DNA of 64,000 nucleotides from positions 22,553 through 86,552 of the forward strand of contig JAFXEF010000043.1 of the NCBI GenBank assembly GCA_017520935.1, given 5' to 3'. Every line of letters begins with the position of its first letter. Position 1 is the stretch's first letter. This stretch comes from Bacteroidaceae bacterium (GTDB taxonomy: Bacteria; Bacteroidota; Bacteroidia; Bacteroidales; Bacteroidaceae). Of the stretch, positions 7,531 to 21,400 are shown one piece after another. Made by a program: the position numbers and the translations under genes. The notes under the pieces were generated by a model that saw only the letters and a program-made list of their open reading frames with translations, had not been told where the DNA came from and did not search any database.

Positions 7531-10317
7531 TTACTTCACCACTACCATAGCCGTAGCATTGCCGGCCTTGACTACATACACGCCCGGATCCAAAGCATTG
7601 GCCGAAGCCAGCTTGACACCGTGCATGGTGTATACGTCAAAGTGTTCGTGACCGTCGACACAGATAGCATTGCCCACCACATAGGGACGTAGCGGTGCCT
7701 CGGCATCGGCCTCCATCTGCTCCACTGACGAACCGCCTTCGCGGGTATAGAGCACCACCCATCCGAGGTCATCCTTCATAGAGGAAGCACTCAGCTTGGT
7801 TCCGTCAGAAGCGTTCTTGCGCGATGAGTCTACCACACGCCTGAAGCGTGCACCAACGGTATATTCCACACCATCCACCTCCTCCGTAATGGTAACACTC
7901 TGCCGGCGAACCAATGTAGCAGCATCGTAGTTGCTTGTCTGCAAGGCAGCAAAGATAAAGGGTGCCTGACAGCGGAGTGTATCACCGCCACTTACAAAGT
8001 AGTGCGGACGGGCAGTAGAGCCATACATGGTGGCTTCGTTCCTACCCGCAGCAATCATCAAACCGAAGTTGTCGTCAAGCGTAGCTACACCGGGAGTGAT
8101 GGCCAGATAGCACACATTCATCTTCATTGACGACTTGGTACCCACCTCATCTTCATACATCAAGATACACTTGAAGCCCGCGTTGGTCACGTTGCGCACC
8201 TTCACGATGATGGGGTTCTCCTTGAGCATAGGCTTGCGTATCTCGGTGAGCACCACAGGCACTACTCCTTCAGCGAAAGGCTTGGTGAATACCACATCTA
8301 CGGTGTCCACCATATTTACCTTCACCACGCCCACCTCACAGTCAAGGCTGCCGAACGTGTGGTTGCCCTCTTCGATCGCCATAAAAGGTATGGTCTCGGA
8401 CTTGGCAAAATCGGCCGATTCCGATGTCACCCAAGGCAGGGGTTGGTAGGTAAAGTTCTTCCTGCCCGAAGCCGAAATCAGGTTACCCAGCAACGTCTTG
8501 GTGTTGGCATTGCTCATAGGCCCCATAAACACGGCAGGAGCACTGGCAAAGTCGCCTGTATAGTCAATCTCCACCTCATCATCGGCACCGACCAGAATGA
8601 TTTCGCCGAGCTGAATCTTATCCGTACCCTGCACCGACGACTTGGCCACCCTGATGACGGCCGAGTTGCGCTTGGTATTCTCGGCAGTGACATTCACCAC
8701 GCGATATTCATACATACCGGCCTCAGCGATGGTATCGCTGCAGGTATAGTTGAGGGTCTTGCCGGTCATATCCTTGGGGGCAACGGTCTGCACCACCACG
8801 AAATCAGCATCATTCTCGCCCTTGCGCTGCACCTGAATCTCGCTCAGCATATCGCCATTGGTATCAGTCCATGTGAGGCGGAAAACACCTGCCGACTGGT
8901 TGCTCCATGCGCCGGACAATTTGCTGGGAGCCGTATACACCACATTGGGTACCTTCTCGTACTCCTTGCGGTAGGCCATGCCCGACTTCATGTCGCGGTA
9001 GTATTCGCCGGTGAGTGACATCGTGCCATCATGAATCAGACGTGAGCAAGCCGCCTCACCATTCCAGTAGGCATAACGCTCTACGTAGGGTGAGTTGTTG
9101 AGCGTGGTGAGGATATCCTTCATACGATTAAGGTTCTTCTGCTGATTGGCCTGCGAGAAGCTACGGTCGGTAGCAAAGATTCCGTTGTTGTTCCATGAGG
9201 CTCCCCATACATATTCGGTAATCCAGATGGGACGTTTGCCATACTCGTTATAGTAATACTCCATATTACCGAACCCGGTATCCCAATAACAGTGAAGGTC
9301 AAGGATGTCGCAACGCCATCCACGCTTGTCGACCTCGGTGATAAACTCTCTGAGGTGGCTCCAGCTACCGTCATGCGATGACTCCGAACAGAGGCGCATA
9401 CCGGTACGCATGAGGTCCTGCCACTGGTTGAGGATAACTTCCACGCTCTGCGGATGGTCATCGGCACTGTTTCCCGGCTCATTGTTTGTCTGCATGTGAC
9501 AAGAGAAATTCACGCTACCGCAAGTCGAAACCGAAGGCCATGCCACATAGATTTGGTGAGGCACACACTCGCGGTCGGGCAGATGGCTGAGTCCCTGCGC
9601 CCAATCGTAACAATAGGTGGTACCCAACCTATCATTATAGTCAAATCCCGTATCAGAAGCCAAACCTTTCTTCTGCACATCATGCCACTGGAACACGCGG
9701 TACGAAGAGATACGCCCGTCAAATACCGTAGGTAATACGGCAAACTCAAGATCCTCGGTATCGGCAATGAAGCAACGGCTATAGCCCCAGCCACTCTTAC
9801 CGGTAGCAAAGGTCACCATATAGCCACGCTTGAGCTTGAAGCTGCGTATCTGGTTGTTGAGCTTGGCATCCGACAGCGAGTTCATGAAACCGCCCGAATG
9901 CTCCAGGCCGAAGTCGTTGACTGCCGTACCGCCATAGTTCTGCTCTGAATACACGGTGAGAGGTTTGATATCCTTGGCATAGGGGAACACGATGGTGCCG
10001 TGGGCATACATACGCACCTGGCAGTTCTCACCATCGACAGCCTGCTCGCCATTGATGAACACGTGCCCGTCGAGCAACTTATCTCTGAGCACATGGCTCG
10101 GACGTATGCTCTGGATGATGAGCACGGCATGGTCGGTATTGGTAATGTTCACTTTAGCACCATCCTCAAAAGGGGTGGCACCCTGAATCACGTAATCCAC
10201 GTTTTCGCTCAAGGTGACCTCACCCGTAACCTTACCAACCTTGGTCACGGTATTTGCAGCATTTGCTGCCAGCCCGAAGGCCAGCAGCAAAGCGCATGTA
10301 AGTTGTCTGATTTTCAT
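7531..10317 (-). CDS. Secreted GH128-like glycoside hydrolase
   Basis: 928 aa with a signal peptide (1-20, ANA cleavage). Residues about 20-200 form a beta-rich N-terminal module that contains 'FKLKRGYMVTFATG' and 'GYSRCFIADTEDLE', also found in the protein at 18432. Residues about 200-440 resemble the GH128 catalytic core: 'TNNEPG' supplies the predicted acid/base E280, and 'PIWITEYVWGASW' supplies the predicted nucleophile E368, near the end of strands 4 and 7 of a TIM barrel. GH128 enzymes known so far act on beta-1,3-glucans. A fibronectin-III-like region (about 450-560) and further beta domains follow. The tail 'FDVYTMHGVKLAS...GVYVVKAG' resembles the C-terminal sorting tails of Bacteroidetes. 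It lies 53 nt downstream of the GH2 gene, so it is probably in the same operon. Confidence 0.8.
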   Translation of the reverse strand: MKIRQLTCALLLAFGLAANAANTVTKVGKVTGEVTLSENVDYVIQGATPFEDGAKVNITNTDHAVLIIQSIRPSHVLRDKLLDGHVFINGEQAVDGENCQVRMYAHGTIVFPYAKDIKPLTVYSEQNYGGTAVNDFGLEHSGGFMNSLSDAKLNNQIRSFKLKRGYMVTFATGKSGWGYSRCFIADTEDLEFAVLPTVFDGRISSYRVFQWHDVQKKGLASDTGFDYNDRLGTTYCYDWAQGLSHLPDRECVPHQIYVAWPSVSTCGSVNFSCHMQTNNEPGNSADDHPQSVEVILNQWQDLMRTGMRLCSESSHDGSWSHLREFITEVDKRGWRCDILDLHCYWDTGFGNMEYYYNEYGKRPIWITEYVWGASWNNNGIFATDRSFSQANQQKNLNRMKDILTTLNNSPYVERYAYWNGEAACSRLIHDGTMSLTGEYYRDMKSGMAYRKEYEKVPNVVYTAPSKLSGAWSNQSAGVFRLTWTDTNGDMLSEIQVQRKGENDADFVVVQTVAPKDMTGKTLNYTCSDTIAEAGMYEYRVVNVTAENTKRNSAVIRVAKSSVQGTDKIQLGEIILVGADDEVEIDYTGDFASAPAVFMGPMSNANTKTLLGNLISASGRKNFTYQPLPWVTSESADFAKSETIPFMAIEEGNHTFGSLDCEVGVVKVNMVDTVDVVFTKPFAEGVVPVVLTEIRKPMLKENPIIVKVRNVTNAGFKCILMYEDEVGTKSSMKMNVCYLAITPGVATLDDNFGLMIAAGRNEATMYGSTARPHYFVSGGDTLRCQAPFIFAALQTSNYDAATLVRRQSVTITEEVDGVEYTVGARFRRVVDSSRKNASDGTKLSASSMKDDLGWVVLYTREGGSSVEQMEADAEAPLRPYVVGNAICVDGHEHFDVYTMHGVKLASANALDPGVYVVKAGNATAMVVVK

Positions 10318-10345
10318 AGTTGCATTTTATTTCTGATGACCTTAA

Positions 10346-10359
10346 AGACCTTAAGGTCT
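10346..10359. promoter_or_regulatory. 14-bp perfect palindrome between the GH2 and GH128-like genes
   Basis: AGACCTTAAGGTCT lies in the 53-bp gap between the two minus-strand glycosidase genes. It could be a small intercistronic hairpin or a binding site for a dimeric regulator. Confidence 0.4.
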
Positions 10360-10370
10360 CTCTATCAATA

Positions 10371-13493
<3,123 letters not shown>

Positions 13494-13514
13494 TTATCAT
13501 AGATTCCTTAAACG

Positions 13515-13703
13515 CTACAAAGATACAAATAAACGAGCGAAATAATATCAAGCTTGCTTGAATATTTTTTCACAGCGAGTGAAAGTATCTTCTTAGCAAG
13601 GCTATAAAGATAGTAATAAACGAGCGAAATAATATCAAGCTTCTTGGACAAGCCAAGTGCTAAGGCAGGTCTTGAATATTTTTCAAAGCGGGTCAAAAAT
13701 CTT
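13515..13703. repeat. Two tandem copies of the AAAGATA/AACGAGCG interspersed repeat
   Basis: Copy 1 spans about 13515-13594 and copy 2 about 13602-13703. Each starts with C(A/T)AAAGATA, continues with AATAAACGAGCGAAATA and ATCAAGCTT, and ends with a degenerate AGCGAGTG...ATCTTC segment. Copy 2 carries a roughly 24-bp insertion after AAGCTTC. The unit matches the two copies at 63661-63828. The reversed AAAGATA start supplies the -7 box of the GH2 gene. Confidence 0.8.
13518..13525 (-). promoter_or_regulatory. -7 box for the GH2/GH128-like operon
   Basis: TATCTTTG on the minus strand, 49 nt before the GH2 start, at the edge of the interspersed repeat. Confidence 0.5.
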
Positions 13704-13808
13704 CGAGGTTTACCTCAAAAATACAAAAGATTTTTAATCCGACAAAACAGTTTAAGATTTTTTTGGTCATTTGGTGCGATTTCATTTGGTCATTTGTCAA
13801 GAGAACAG

Positions 13809-13896
13809 CATAACTTACGCTTCGTCATAACATAACTTACGCTTCGACGTATCGTAACTTACGCCTCGGCGCATCGCAAGCTAAGGCTACACCTAC
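13809..13896. repeat. 22-bp direct repeats, three good copies and one degenerate
   Basis: Units at 13809-13830, 13831-13852 and 13853-13874 share the core TAACTTACGC(T/C)TCG; a fourth, diverged unit follows at 13875-13896. There are no spacers, so this is a true tandem repeat and not a CRISPR array. Confidence 0.75.
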
Positions 13897-13961
13897 AGCA
13901 ACCTGCCATAGCATCGGCTCCAATGCCGCGCCACACCTGTGGCGACAAGCGGACGCACCTG

Positions 13962-14160
13962 TAAGGTAAGTTCTATAAATTAACTTTGCCGAGAAGTCGG
14001 AGTTTAGCTGTGGCTGTTTTAGTGGTTGTTGAGGAAGTGTAGCGGGCTACATGACCGAAACAAGCGGTAAAAGAGACCAGATAAAACCGAATTAGCGGTA
14101 AAAAGCAAAAACGGTAGTCTATGTAAATATCTTTGTGAGAATTTATAGAACCTACCTTAA
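13962..14160. mobile_element. 199-bp MITE-like element with 20-bp terminal inverted repeats
   Basis: The left end, starting TAAGGTAAGTTCTATAAATT (13962-13981), and the right end (14141-14160) are reverse complements with one mismatch. The interior has no ORF of note. No clear target-site duplication is visible. It could be a non-autonomous transposon or a long structured RNA. An internal 27-nt stretch (14051-14077) resembles 45723-45749 at 22 of 27 positions. Confidence 0.5.
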
Positions 14161-14478
14161 TGCCGGACAACAGACCGGGCATTGAAGAGAAACGACTTCA
14201 CGATGAAAATTTTGTTTTATCGCGTAGAAACAAAAATCACCTATTTTACAGGTGAGACAGTGCAACCCGTGAGCTGTCCGCGGACAGACGGTGTTGGCCG
14301 GACAAGCTTGCTTGAATAATGCCGAGCCGAGTTCTTTTTCTCTTCGGAAGAGAAGCAAGCTCCATTCTTTGGCAAATCACACCAACACCCCTACAGCACA
14401 TCGCAAACGACGAATGTTAAAAACAACATTTTTACATCATTTTTAGGGCAAGAATCATACCTATTTAATTATTTTCAT

Positions 14479-14486
14479 TATCTTTG
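14479..14486 (+). promoter_or_regulatory. -7 box for the 1207-aa protein gene
   Basis: TATCTTTG gives a leader of about 120 nt before the ATG at 14615. A stem-loop at 14505-14523 (AATCTCTT-CCG-AAGAGATT) lies at what would be the 5' end of the transcript. Confidence 0.5.
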
Positions 14487-14614
14487 CGGAATCATATACC
14501 TATAAATCTCTTCCGAAGAGATTAATAGATAAAGGCAACAAACAGCATCCCAATAGACGCAAAAAAGAAGAAACACATTTATAACCAATTTATTAACCTA
14601 AAAAAACAAGCATC

Positions 14615-17600
14615 ATGAAGAAAATCTTGACTTCAGTTGTGCTCTTCGCAGCAGGACTCTTCGCAGCAAGCGCACAGCAAACGCAGCTTACAACAGGTGA
14701 CACCTTCACCTACACCAACGCTGACGGTGTAGAGAAGACGTACAAGATTGTAGGCGAGAATTTGATTACAAACCCCTCCTTTGACAACGGTACCGAAGGA
14801 TGGGTGGGAGGTAATGGCGGCACACTCACCAACACTGAAGTAAACTACAGCGGTGGCGTTGACGATGGCGCATACATCCGCCCTACAGAGAGCGCAGGTA
14901 AGGGCGACAATAAATCTATCGGTACCGCATGGGATGTAGAGGTAGGCAAGACCTATGTGTTCAGTTTCTTTATGAAGAACCATTCAAACACCGCTGCAGA
15001 AAACCCCGCAGGTGATGGCTACATCAAGGCCTCAATGAGTAACACTCATCGTGAAGAGACAGAGGTACTCCAGCCACTGCCCCACGTAGACGCTGATTTG
15101 GCATGGACACAAAACACATACGTAGTGACAGCAAAGTATACCTGCCTCTCGTTCTGTGCCCGTTGGTTGGGTGGTGCCAAAGGTTTTGACGCTTTCATCC
15201 TCGCCGAGGTTGAGGAGGCAGCCGACACCAAGGAGTTGGAATCCCTACTCAGTGAGTGTGCTGAATGGCTCGACCATTTCGGAGACGAAGCTAAAGGATT
15301 GGATGCCATCAACAGCCTGATGGACGAAGCCGAGACGCTTATCGAAGGTGGAGAGTTCACCGCCGCCGACCTCAACAACATGGTAGCAACATTGAAAGAG
15401 GGGCTACTCGACTTCCGCATGGCAAATGCCAACGAGGACAACACTGTAGACGTGACATCCCGCTATATCAACAATACCAAGTTTGACAACAGCTGGACAG
15501 GATGGGAAGTTGTAGGCGCAGCCGTAAATAACGGTATGAACATCCGCAACTTTGCCTATTTTGAGGAAAGCTTGAACCCCGTAGCGGAGATTAACGGGCA
15601 GCCCAGTTCTGAGGTTTCTATCAGCCAAACCGTACATGGTCTTCCCTTGGGTTATTACCGCTTCATCGTAGAGGCTGTAATGTCACACTCAATCGACCTC
15701 ACCTTGCCCGAAGAAGAGAGAGGTCAGTCTGGCGCTGTTATCTTCTGTAATGGTTCAGAACTTGACATGGTAACAAAGGAACAGACCGCAGGTGGTGCAG
15801 CACACGATGCTTCATACCCCGAGACTTTCACCATTGAAGGTATCGTTTCAAGCGACTCCATGGTCGTAGGTTTCAAGGGGCTCCCCGGCACCAACTTTAC
15901 CTACGTAGCTATTGACAACGTAAGACTCGAGTACGCAGGATTCAATGCCGGTATCTACATCGACGGTTTGGTAAACGAAGCTCTCGAGTGGATCAACGAC
16001 AACAGCGACTTCCTGCTCCCCGGCATCGCCTACAACCTGGAGGTAGAGGCATACGCTGCCAGCGACGTCATCGGCGAAGATGAGGCCATCATGAATGCCG
16101 CCTACATCCACCTCGACTCTGTATTCACCGCTGCCAAGCAGTCTGTAAAGTTGGTTGAGCAGCTCAACAAGGACTACGAGGAGTTTGTTAACTTCGCAGA
16201 GGAGACCCAGTATAAGGGCTACGATGAGGCCGTTGCATTCATCGAGGAGCTGGCCGCATTCCTTGAGTTTGAGGATGAGAACGCCGGTTACGCAGAGCTC
16301 AACGCCATGATTGCCAAGTTGGAGCAGGCTATCAACGACTACCGCATGAGCCAGGACGCCAGCAAGGACACTCCCGCCGACTACACCTTCCTGCTCCCCA
16401 ACGCCAACTTCGAAGCACAGGGCAACTGGGTATGGAATGTAACTCACAGCGGTGGTGGCACCGACTGCTGGATCGGCAACTGCCGTCCTACCATGGAGGG
16501 TGGCGAAGAACGTCGCGGTGTAAACCTCTGGGGTAACCACCTCACCTCACTCGACCTCCATCAGGAGCTCACAGGTCTACCCAACGGCCTCTACGGTATC
16601 AGCGCCGAGATGATTACTCAGACGGGCTATGCTACCGACCAGCACCTCTATGTGACAGGTATCAACACCTCGGTATCTCCCAACCTCGAAGTGGAAGGAT
16701 GGGACGCCTATGAGTGGACCACGCTCCAGACCGGCTACGTAGTGGTTATCGACGGCACACTCACCATCGGTGCCACATCAAGCACCTTCGGCGAAAACCC
16801 CGAAGGCTGGTTCCAGGCCACCAACTTCAAGCTCCAGTACTACGGAAAGGCCAGCGACGAAGACCTCCAGGTAGCTTACGAGGCTACCCTCGCCGAGGCT
16901 CAGGCACTCGTCCCCACCCTGCTCAAGGGCGACGCTGCCGTACTGCAGGCCAAGATTGACGCTGCCATCGCACTGAGCGCCACTTCATACGGCGAGGCTG
17001 CCGCACTCCTCGTTGAGCCCATCACCGCAGCCAAGACAGCTGCCCAGACCTACAACACCTACAAGACCGGTGCTTACCAGACAGCCGTAGACAACAATGA
17101 GAGCTTCGGCATAGCAGATGCACAAGACGTGCTTGGCGCAGCCATCGCATTTGCCGATGCTATCACCAACGCCGACACCACTACCACAGCTGCCCTCGCA
17201 GCCATCACGGAGAAGCTCAACGCCTACAGCGACTACGCTACCTACCTCGAGGAGGTAGGCTACATGGTTACCGACAGAAGCTATGCAGCAAGCAACGCCA
17301 ACGACGTGAAGGCCACCATCGCTGCCCAGAAGGCCGACCTCGCCGCCAAGTTCCAGAGCAAGGCCAACGTGGAAGACCTCAAGGCGAAGCTCCAGAACGT
17401 AGTAAGCTACATGGAGAAGAGCGCATACCTCCACGCCAAGGCAGGCGATGACGTTACCGGCCTCATCGTGAACCCCACCTTCGACACCGATGCTGCAGGC
17501 TGGTTGGTAAACAAGGGCACAGGCAACACCGAAACCAACGCCAGCCAACACTGGGGAGCCGATGCCGCAAACCGCTACATGGACTCTTACAACGGCACCA

Positions 17601-18238
17601 AGAAGGCACTCAACTTCCACGGCTCACAGGTGCTCAGCAACATTCCTAACGGCGCATACACCGTGAAGGTGGCTACCCGTGCCGACTCTATCGGTGCCTA
17701 CATCTTCGCTCTCGGCGAGGCCATCACCGACACCTTGGTGAACGACTCTACCGTAATGAAGCAGGTAGCAGCCAGTGCCAACACCAAGTGGCAGGAGATT
17801 GAGTTCCACGCCGACAGCCTCGGTGGCATCTGGCAGGCTGAGGACGACAAGTACATGGCCGGTGAGACCTTCGACGAGACTATCCACAACGCAAGGAACG
17901 GTATAGGTTACGGTTGGACATGGGCAACCATCGACGACATCGTAGTTACCAACCACGAGATGGTAATCGGTGTCACCACCGACTCGCTCCTCACCGGTAA
18001 GGTATTCGAAGGCAAGTGGTTCTCAGTTGACGACTGGTCACTCACCCTCAAGGCCGTAGGCGACAACAGCAACTGGACCATCGAGAGCGGTATCGACAAC
18101 GTAGCTGCCGTAGCCACCAAGACCGTATACTACGCTATCGACGGACGCCAGATTGCCCTCCCCGGCAAGGGTGTCAACATCGTGAAGACCGTTTACAGCG
18201 ATGGCCGCATCGAAGTGAAGAAGGTATTCGTGAAGTAA
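14615..18238 (+). CDS. Large secreted modular protein: alternating beta-sandwich and helical modules
   Basis: 1207 aa with a signal peptide (1-20, ASAQQ). It alternates four carbohydrate-binding-like beta modules (about 45-200, 285-440, 590-745 and 965-1165) with three helical, Ala/Glu-rich spacers (about 200-275, 440-585 and 745-955). The spacers look like FIVAR or coiled-coil bundles. Each beta module carries a 'LITNPSFDN' or 'LIVNPTFDT'-type start and a '(G)LP.G.Y' element. The tail 'YAIDGRQIALPGKG...VKKVFVK' resembles a C-terminal sorting signal. No catalytic motif was recognised, so a structural or glycan-binding surface role is inferred. It has its own promoter and a strong terminator. 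Confidence 0.8.
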   Translation: MKKILTSVVLFAAGLFAASAQQTQLTTGDTFTYTNADGVEKTYKIVGENLITNPSFDNGTEGWVGGNGGTLTNTEVNYSGGVDDGAYIRPTESAGKGDNKSIGTAWDVEVGKTYVFSFFMKNHSNTAAENPAGDGYIKASMSNTHREETEVLQPLPHVDADLAWTQNTYVVTAKYTCLSFCARWLGGAKGFDAFILAEVEEAADTKELESLLSECAEWLDHFGDEAKGLDAINSLMDEAETLIEGGEFTAADLNNMVATLKEGLLDFRMANANEDNTVDVTSRYINNTKFDNSWTGWEVVGAAVNNGMNIRNFAYFEESLNPVAEINGQPSSEVSISQTVHGLPLGYYRFIVEAVMSHSIDLTLPEEERGQSGAVIFCNGSELDMVTKEQTAGGAAHDASYPETFTIEGIVSSDSMVVGFKGLPGTNFTYVAIDNVRLEYAGFNAGIYIDGLVNEALEWINDNSDFLLPGIAYNLEVEAYAASDVIGEDEAIMNAAYIHLDSVFTAAKQSVKLVEQLNKDYEEFVNFAEETQYKGYDEAVAFIEELAAFLEFEDENAGYAELNAMIAKLEQAINDYRMSQDASKDTPADYTFLLPNANFEAQGNWVWNVTHSGGGTDCWIGNCRPTMEGGEERRGVNLWGNHLTSLDLHQELTGLPNGLYGISAEMITQTGYATDQHLYVTGINTSVSPNLEVEGWDAYEWTTLQTGYVVVIDGTLTIGATSSTFGENPEGWFQATNFKLQYYGKASDEDLQVAYEATLAEAQALVPTLLKGDAAVLQAKIDAAIALSATSYGEAAALLVEPITAAKTAAQTYNTYKTGAYQTAVDNNESFGIADAQDVLGAAIAFADAITNADTTTTAALAAITEKLNAYSDYATYLEEVGYMVTDRSYAASNANDVKATIAAQKADLAAKFQSKANVEDLKAKLQNVVSYMEKSAYLHAKAGDDVTGLIVNPTFDTDAAGWLVNKGTGNTETNASQHWGADAANRYMDSYNGTKKALNFHGSQVLSNIPNGAYTVKVATRADSIGAYIFALGEAITDTLVNDSTVMKQVAASANTKWQEIEFHADSLGGIWQAEDDKYMAGETFDETIHNARNGIGYGWTWATIDDIVVTNHEMVIGVTTDSLLTGKVFEGKWFSVDDWSLTLKAVGDNSNWTIESGIDNVAAVATKTVYYAIDGRQIALPGKGVNIVKTVYSDGRIEVKKVFVK

Positions 18239-18297
18239 CCAAACCACTCGTATCAGACATCTGTGAAGCTATCACACAAGTCTGATTCATAACACCG

Positions 18298-18330
18298 AGC
18301 GGGGCTGCACCAGGCAGCCCCGCTTTTTTC
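18298..18330 (+). terminator. Rho-independent terminator
   Basis: A 10-bp GC-rich stem (GCGGGGCTGC / GCAGCCCCGC) with a 5-nt loop is followed by six Ts, 60 nt after the stop of the 1207-aa protein. Confidence 0.92.
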
Positions 18331-18342
18331 ATTACCGTTTCT

Positions 18343-18373
18343 TTTGCCAATCAAAGAAATATCCTTACATTTG
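18343..18373 (+). promoter_or_regulatory. -33/-7 promoter of the gene at 18432
   Basis: TTTG at 18343-18346, a 19-bp spacer, then TACATTTG at 18366-18373 match the Bacteroidetes sigma-factor consensus. The leader to the ATG is about 50 nt and includes a small hairpin (ATCTA-TAAA-TAGAT). Confidence 0.7.
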
Positions 18374-18431
18374 CAGGAAATATCTATAAATAGATTAGTA
18401 GGAAAAAACACACCTCATAAAAGATATAGCC

Positions 18432-21400
18432 ATGAACAAAATCATCAAGCCGCTGTTACTGACAGTTCTTGCAACTCTCACACTGCATGGGCTCACCGCT
18501 CAGCAACTTCCTTACAAGGCTACTCTCGAGCATACTCTACTCCCTGCACAGGCCATTACCACTGCAGGAGATATAACTCCTACAACAACCTTCACGCCTA
18601 TCGGTGACTTCACCCTTGACCTCGGCCTGCTCATGCGCCCCAGCCACAAGGGAACACTACATCTCACTGCTGCTAACGGAGCCTACTTGGGGTTCAATGC
18701 CGATATCACCTCTGACAACATCGTCTTTCACACAGAGAACGTTGACTCTGAGGGAAAACCTACTGTCTATCCCCTAAACAACGACAACAAGGAGCATACC
18801 TACCGTATGGTGTTGCAAGGCGAAAAGATACACTTTTATGCCGGCACCACCCTACTGGGCACACACGCGGCCGATAGATTTGACCGCATGATGACGGATC
18901 CCTTCACCAGTCCTGACGACAAGGAGTCTCAAACCGGCATCTATGATAAGCGTAACCTCATCCGCAACCCAGGTTTCGAGACCGAAGACGTAGTGCTCAA
19001 GAACGATGCCAGCGACTACCGCTTCTGGCCTGCCGAATGGGAGATCACCAATGCCAACGCTAAGGATAAACAACAGACGGGAGTGCGCTGCAACAAGGAC
19101 AATGCCATCTATGCCAATGGCCGCGAAGGCAGTTCGGCACTGATGTTCCGCCAAGACGGAGCGGGAGGCTTCACCACAGCAGCAGGCAGCTACATCTACC
19201 AACAGCTGGCTACGCCATTGAAAGCCGGACGCCGCTACAAACTCTCGTTCCAAGCGCTCAGCCATACCAACGACTTGGGAAAGACCTACGCCGTAGCCGT
19301 AGGCTCAGCACGCGGCACATGGGACAACCTGTATACCACCTGGACAGCCCCATCGGCCAAACAGACCATCCAGGAATATGAGTATGAATTTATCGCTACC
19401 GAGCAAAATGCCACCTACATAGCCTTCGTATGCTATGGCGGTAGCGGTATCGTACACCTCGACCGCATCACCCTCGTTGAGGAAGAGGGCAGATATAACA
19501 CCTTCCATCTATACACCAGCGCAACCAACGGGGCCATCGACCTCGACATAACCGACGCAAGCTACAGTAAGGGAGCCTTCTCACCTATCCGACACATCAG
19601 CAACACATTGTATGATGGAGGAGAATATTACCTCTACAACACTTACTATAGTCGCTTGCTCGGCTTGAACAACAGCGACATACCAGCCCTCGGAACCGCT
19701 GATGGTGCAGCAAACAATGTCGCCTACACCTGGTGTGCCGAACAAAGCGAAAAACAGGGATACTACCGACTGCGTCACAAGACTACCGGTAAATACCTCG
19801 CAGCCAGCACAGCCAACACATGGAGTATGACACTCAACGCAAGCAAAGCCACCAACAACACCGATCTATGGGCTATCACCGAAGGTACTGCAGGAACCAT
19901 CACCTCACTCTATAGCGGCAAACTGTTGGGTACCGACAGCGGGCAAGAAGCCAATGAGCATATCGGTGTATATTACGACAAACCTCAGAGCGAACGCACC
20001 GTATGGCAACTCGTAGAGGCGCAGTTCGCATTAGACGAAAGCCGCCTGGCCCTCTACCTCAGCGAGCTCCAGGAAGCTATTGATTTAGGGAAGCAGATCG
20101 CAAGCAGCGGCATCTACGGAATAGCAGCCAGCGCCAATCTGCAGACCACCATCGAAAAGGCACAGACACTGGCGAACACAGCTACCATTGACGACATCAC
20201 ACTCATCGTAGCCACTATAGCAGAGATTGGAGCAGCCATAGACGAATGCAAAGAGAGTTCGTCCGAAGACAATGGCACCATCAGTATATGGGCTACCTAT
20301 GACAACAATGGGGTGAATTTGGGAAGCAGTCATACGCTCAGCCTTGATAGTGTGACATTTGCCAATGACGCTACCGCATACATTCTCATTCGCAACAAAG
20401 AAAAGCAGGGAGCGTTAGTAGGCATCAACCGTACAAGCATCAGCATAGGCGGACAGACGATTGCTACCCTACCGGCCAACAACAAAAAGAATAGCTACCT
20501 CTTCTCTACCGACAATGGCACACTCCATATCTACCACAATGGAAAGCTGGCAGGAAGCGCTCCAACCTACACAGTTCCCTCGCTTACCACTGGAGAAGAA
20601 AAGACGGAATTCACAGGACTGGCTACCCAGCATCTGAGCAGCTACATCGCCGAGATTATCAGTCCCGACAGAGCCCTTACCCCGGGAGAGTATGATGGCA
20701 ATAAATACAACAAGGTAAAACGTCAGATAGCCCTCGCATATCATTGTGACCTCACGCTTGACAAACCTGCCGACTATTTCCTACTCAACGGAGCCAGTAC
20801 TTTGGAAGAGGCCAAACTACACATTGCCAGCGAGAGCAGTTGGGTAATATTACCGCATACACGCCCATCTGCAAGCATCTCAAGTTTGACAAACATTGCT
20901 ACCATCAATGGAGAAGCGCCCCAATCGGGGAAAAACTACCGTGCAGCCATTTACCTTGACGGCACAGCTATCATCCCCTACCCTGCCGACATACAGCCAT
21001 TTACCTTATACAGCGGCGAGCTGTACAGTGGTGAAGCCACCAGTTACCCTGCAGGAAAGCACAATGCCCTTGGCGACAAGGCCAACACGATACAAAGCTT
21101 TATCCTAAAACGCGGATATATGGCCACTCTTGCCGCTAATGCCGACGGTAGCGGATACAGCCGCGTCTTCGTGGCCGACCACGAAGATCTCATGGTACCC
21201 GTAGCGCCCGAAGCACTCAACCGCCGCGTATCAAGCATTATCGTAAAGCCTTGGCAATATGTTTCAAAGAAAGGTTGGGGAAGCACCGCCGGCAACAGCA
21301 CCATTAACAAGCATACAGAAACCATACGTGCAAACTGGTTCTACACCTGGAGTGCCGACCGCAACAATACCACCGACTTGGAGTACGTCCCCATCAAACA

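Noticed and set aside
13809..13896. Possible CRISPR array
   Set aside because: The 22-bp repeats are directly adjacent without unique spacers, and no cas gene is in the window.
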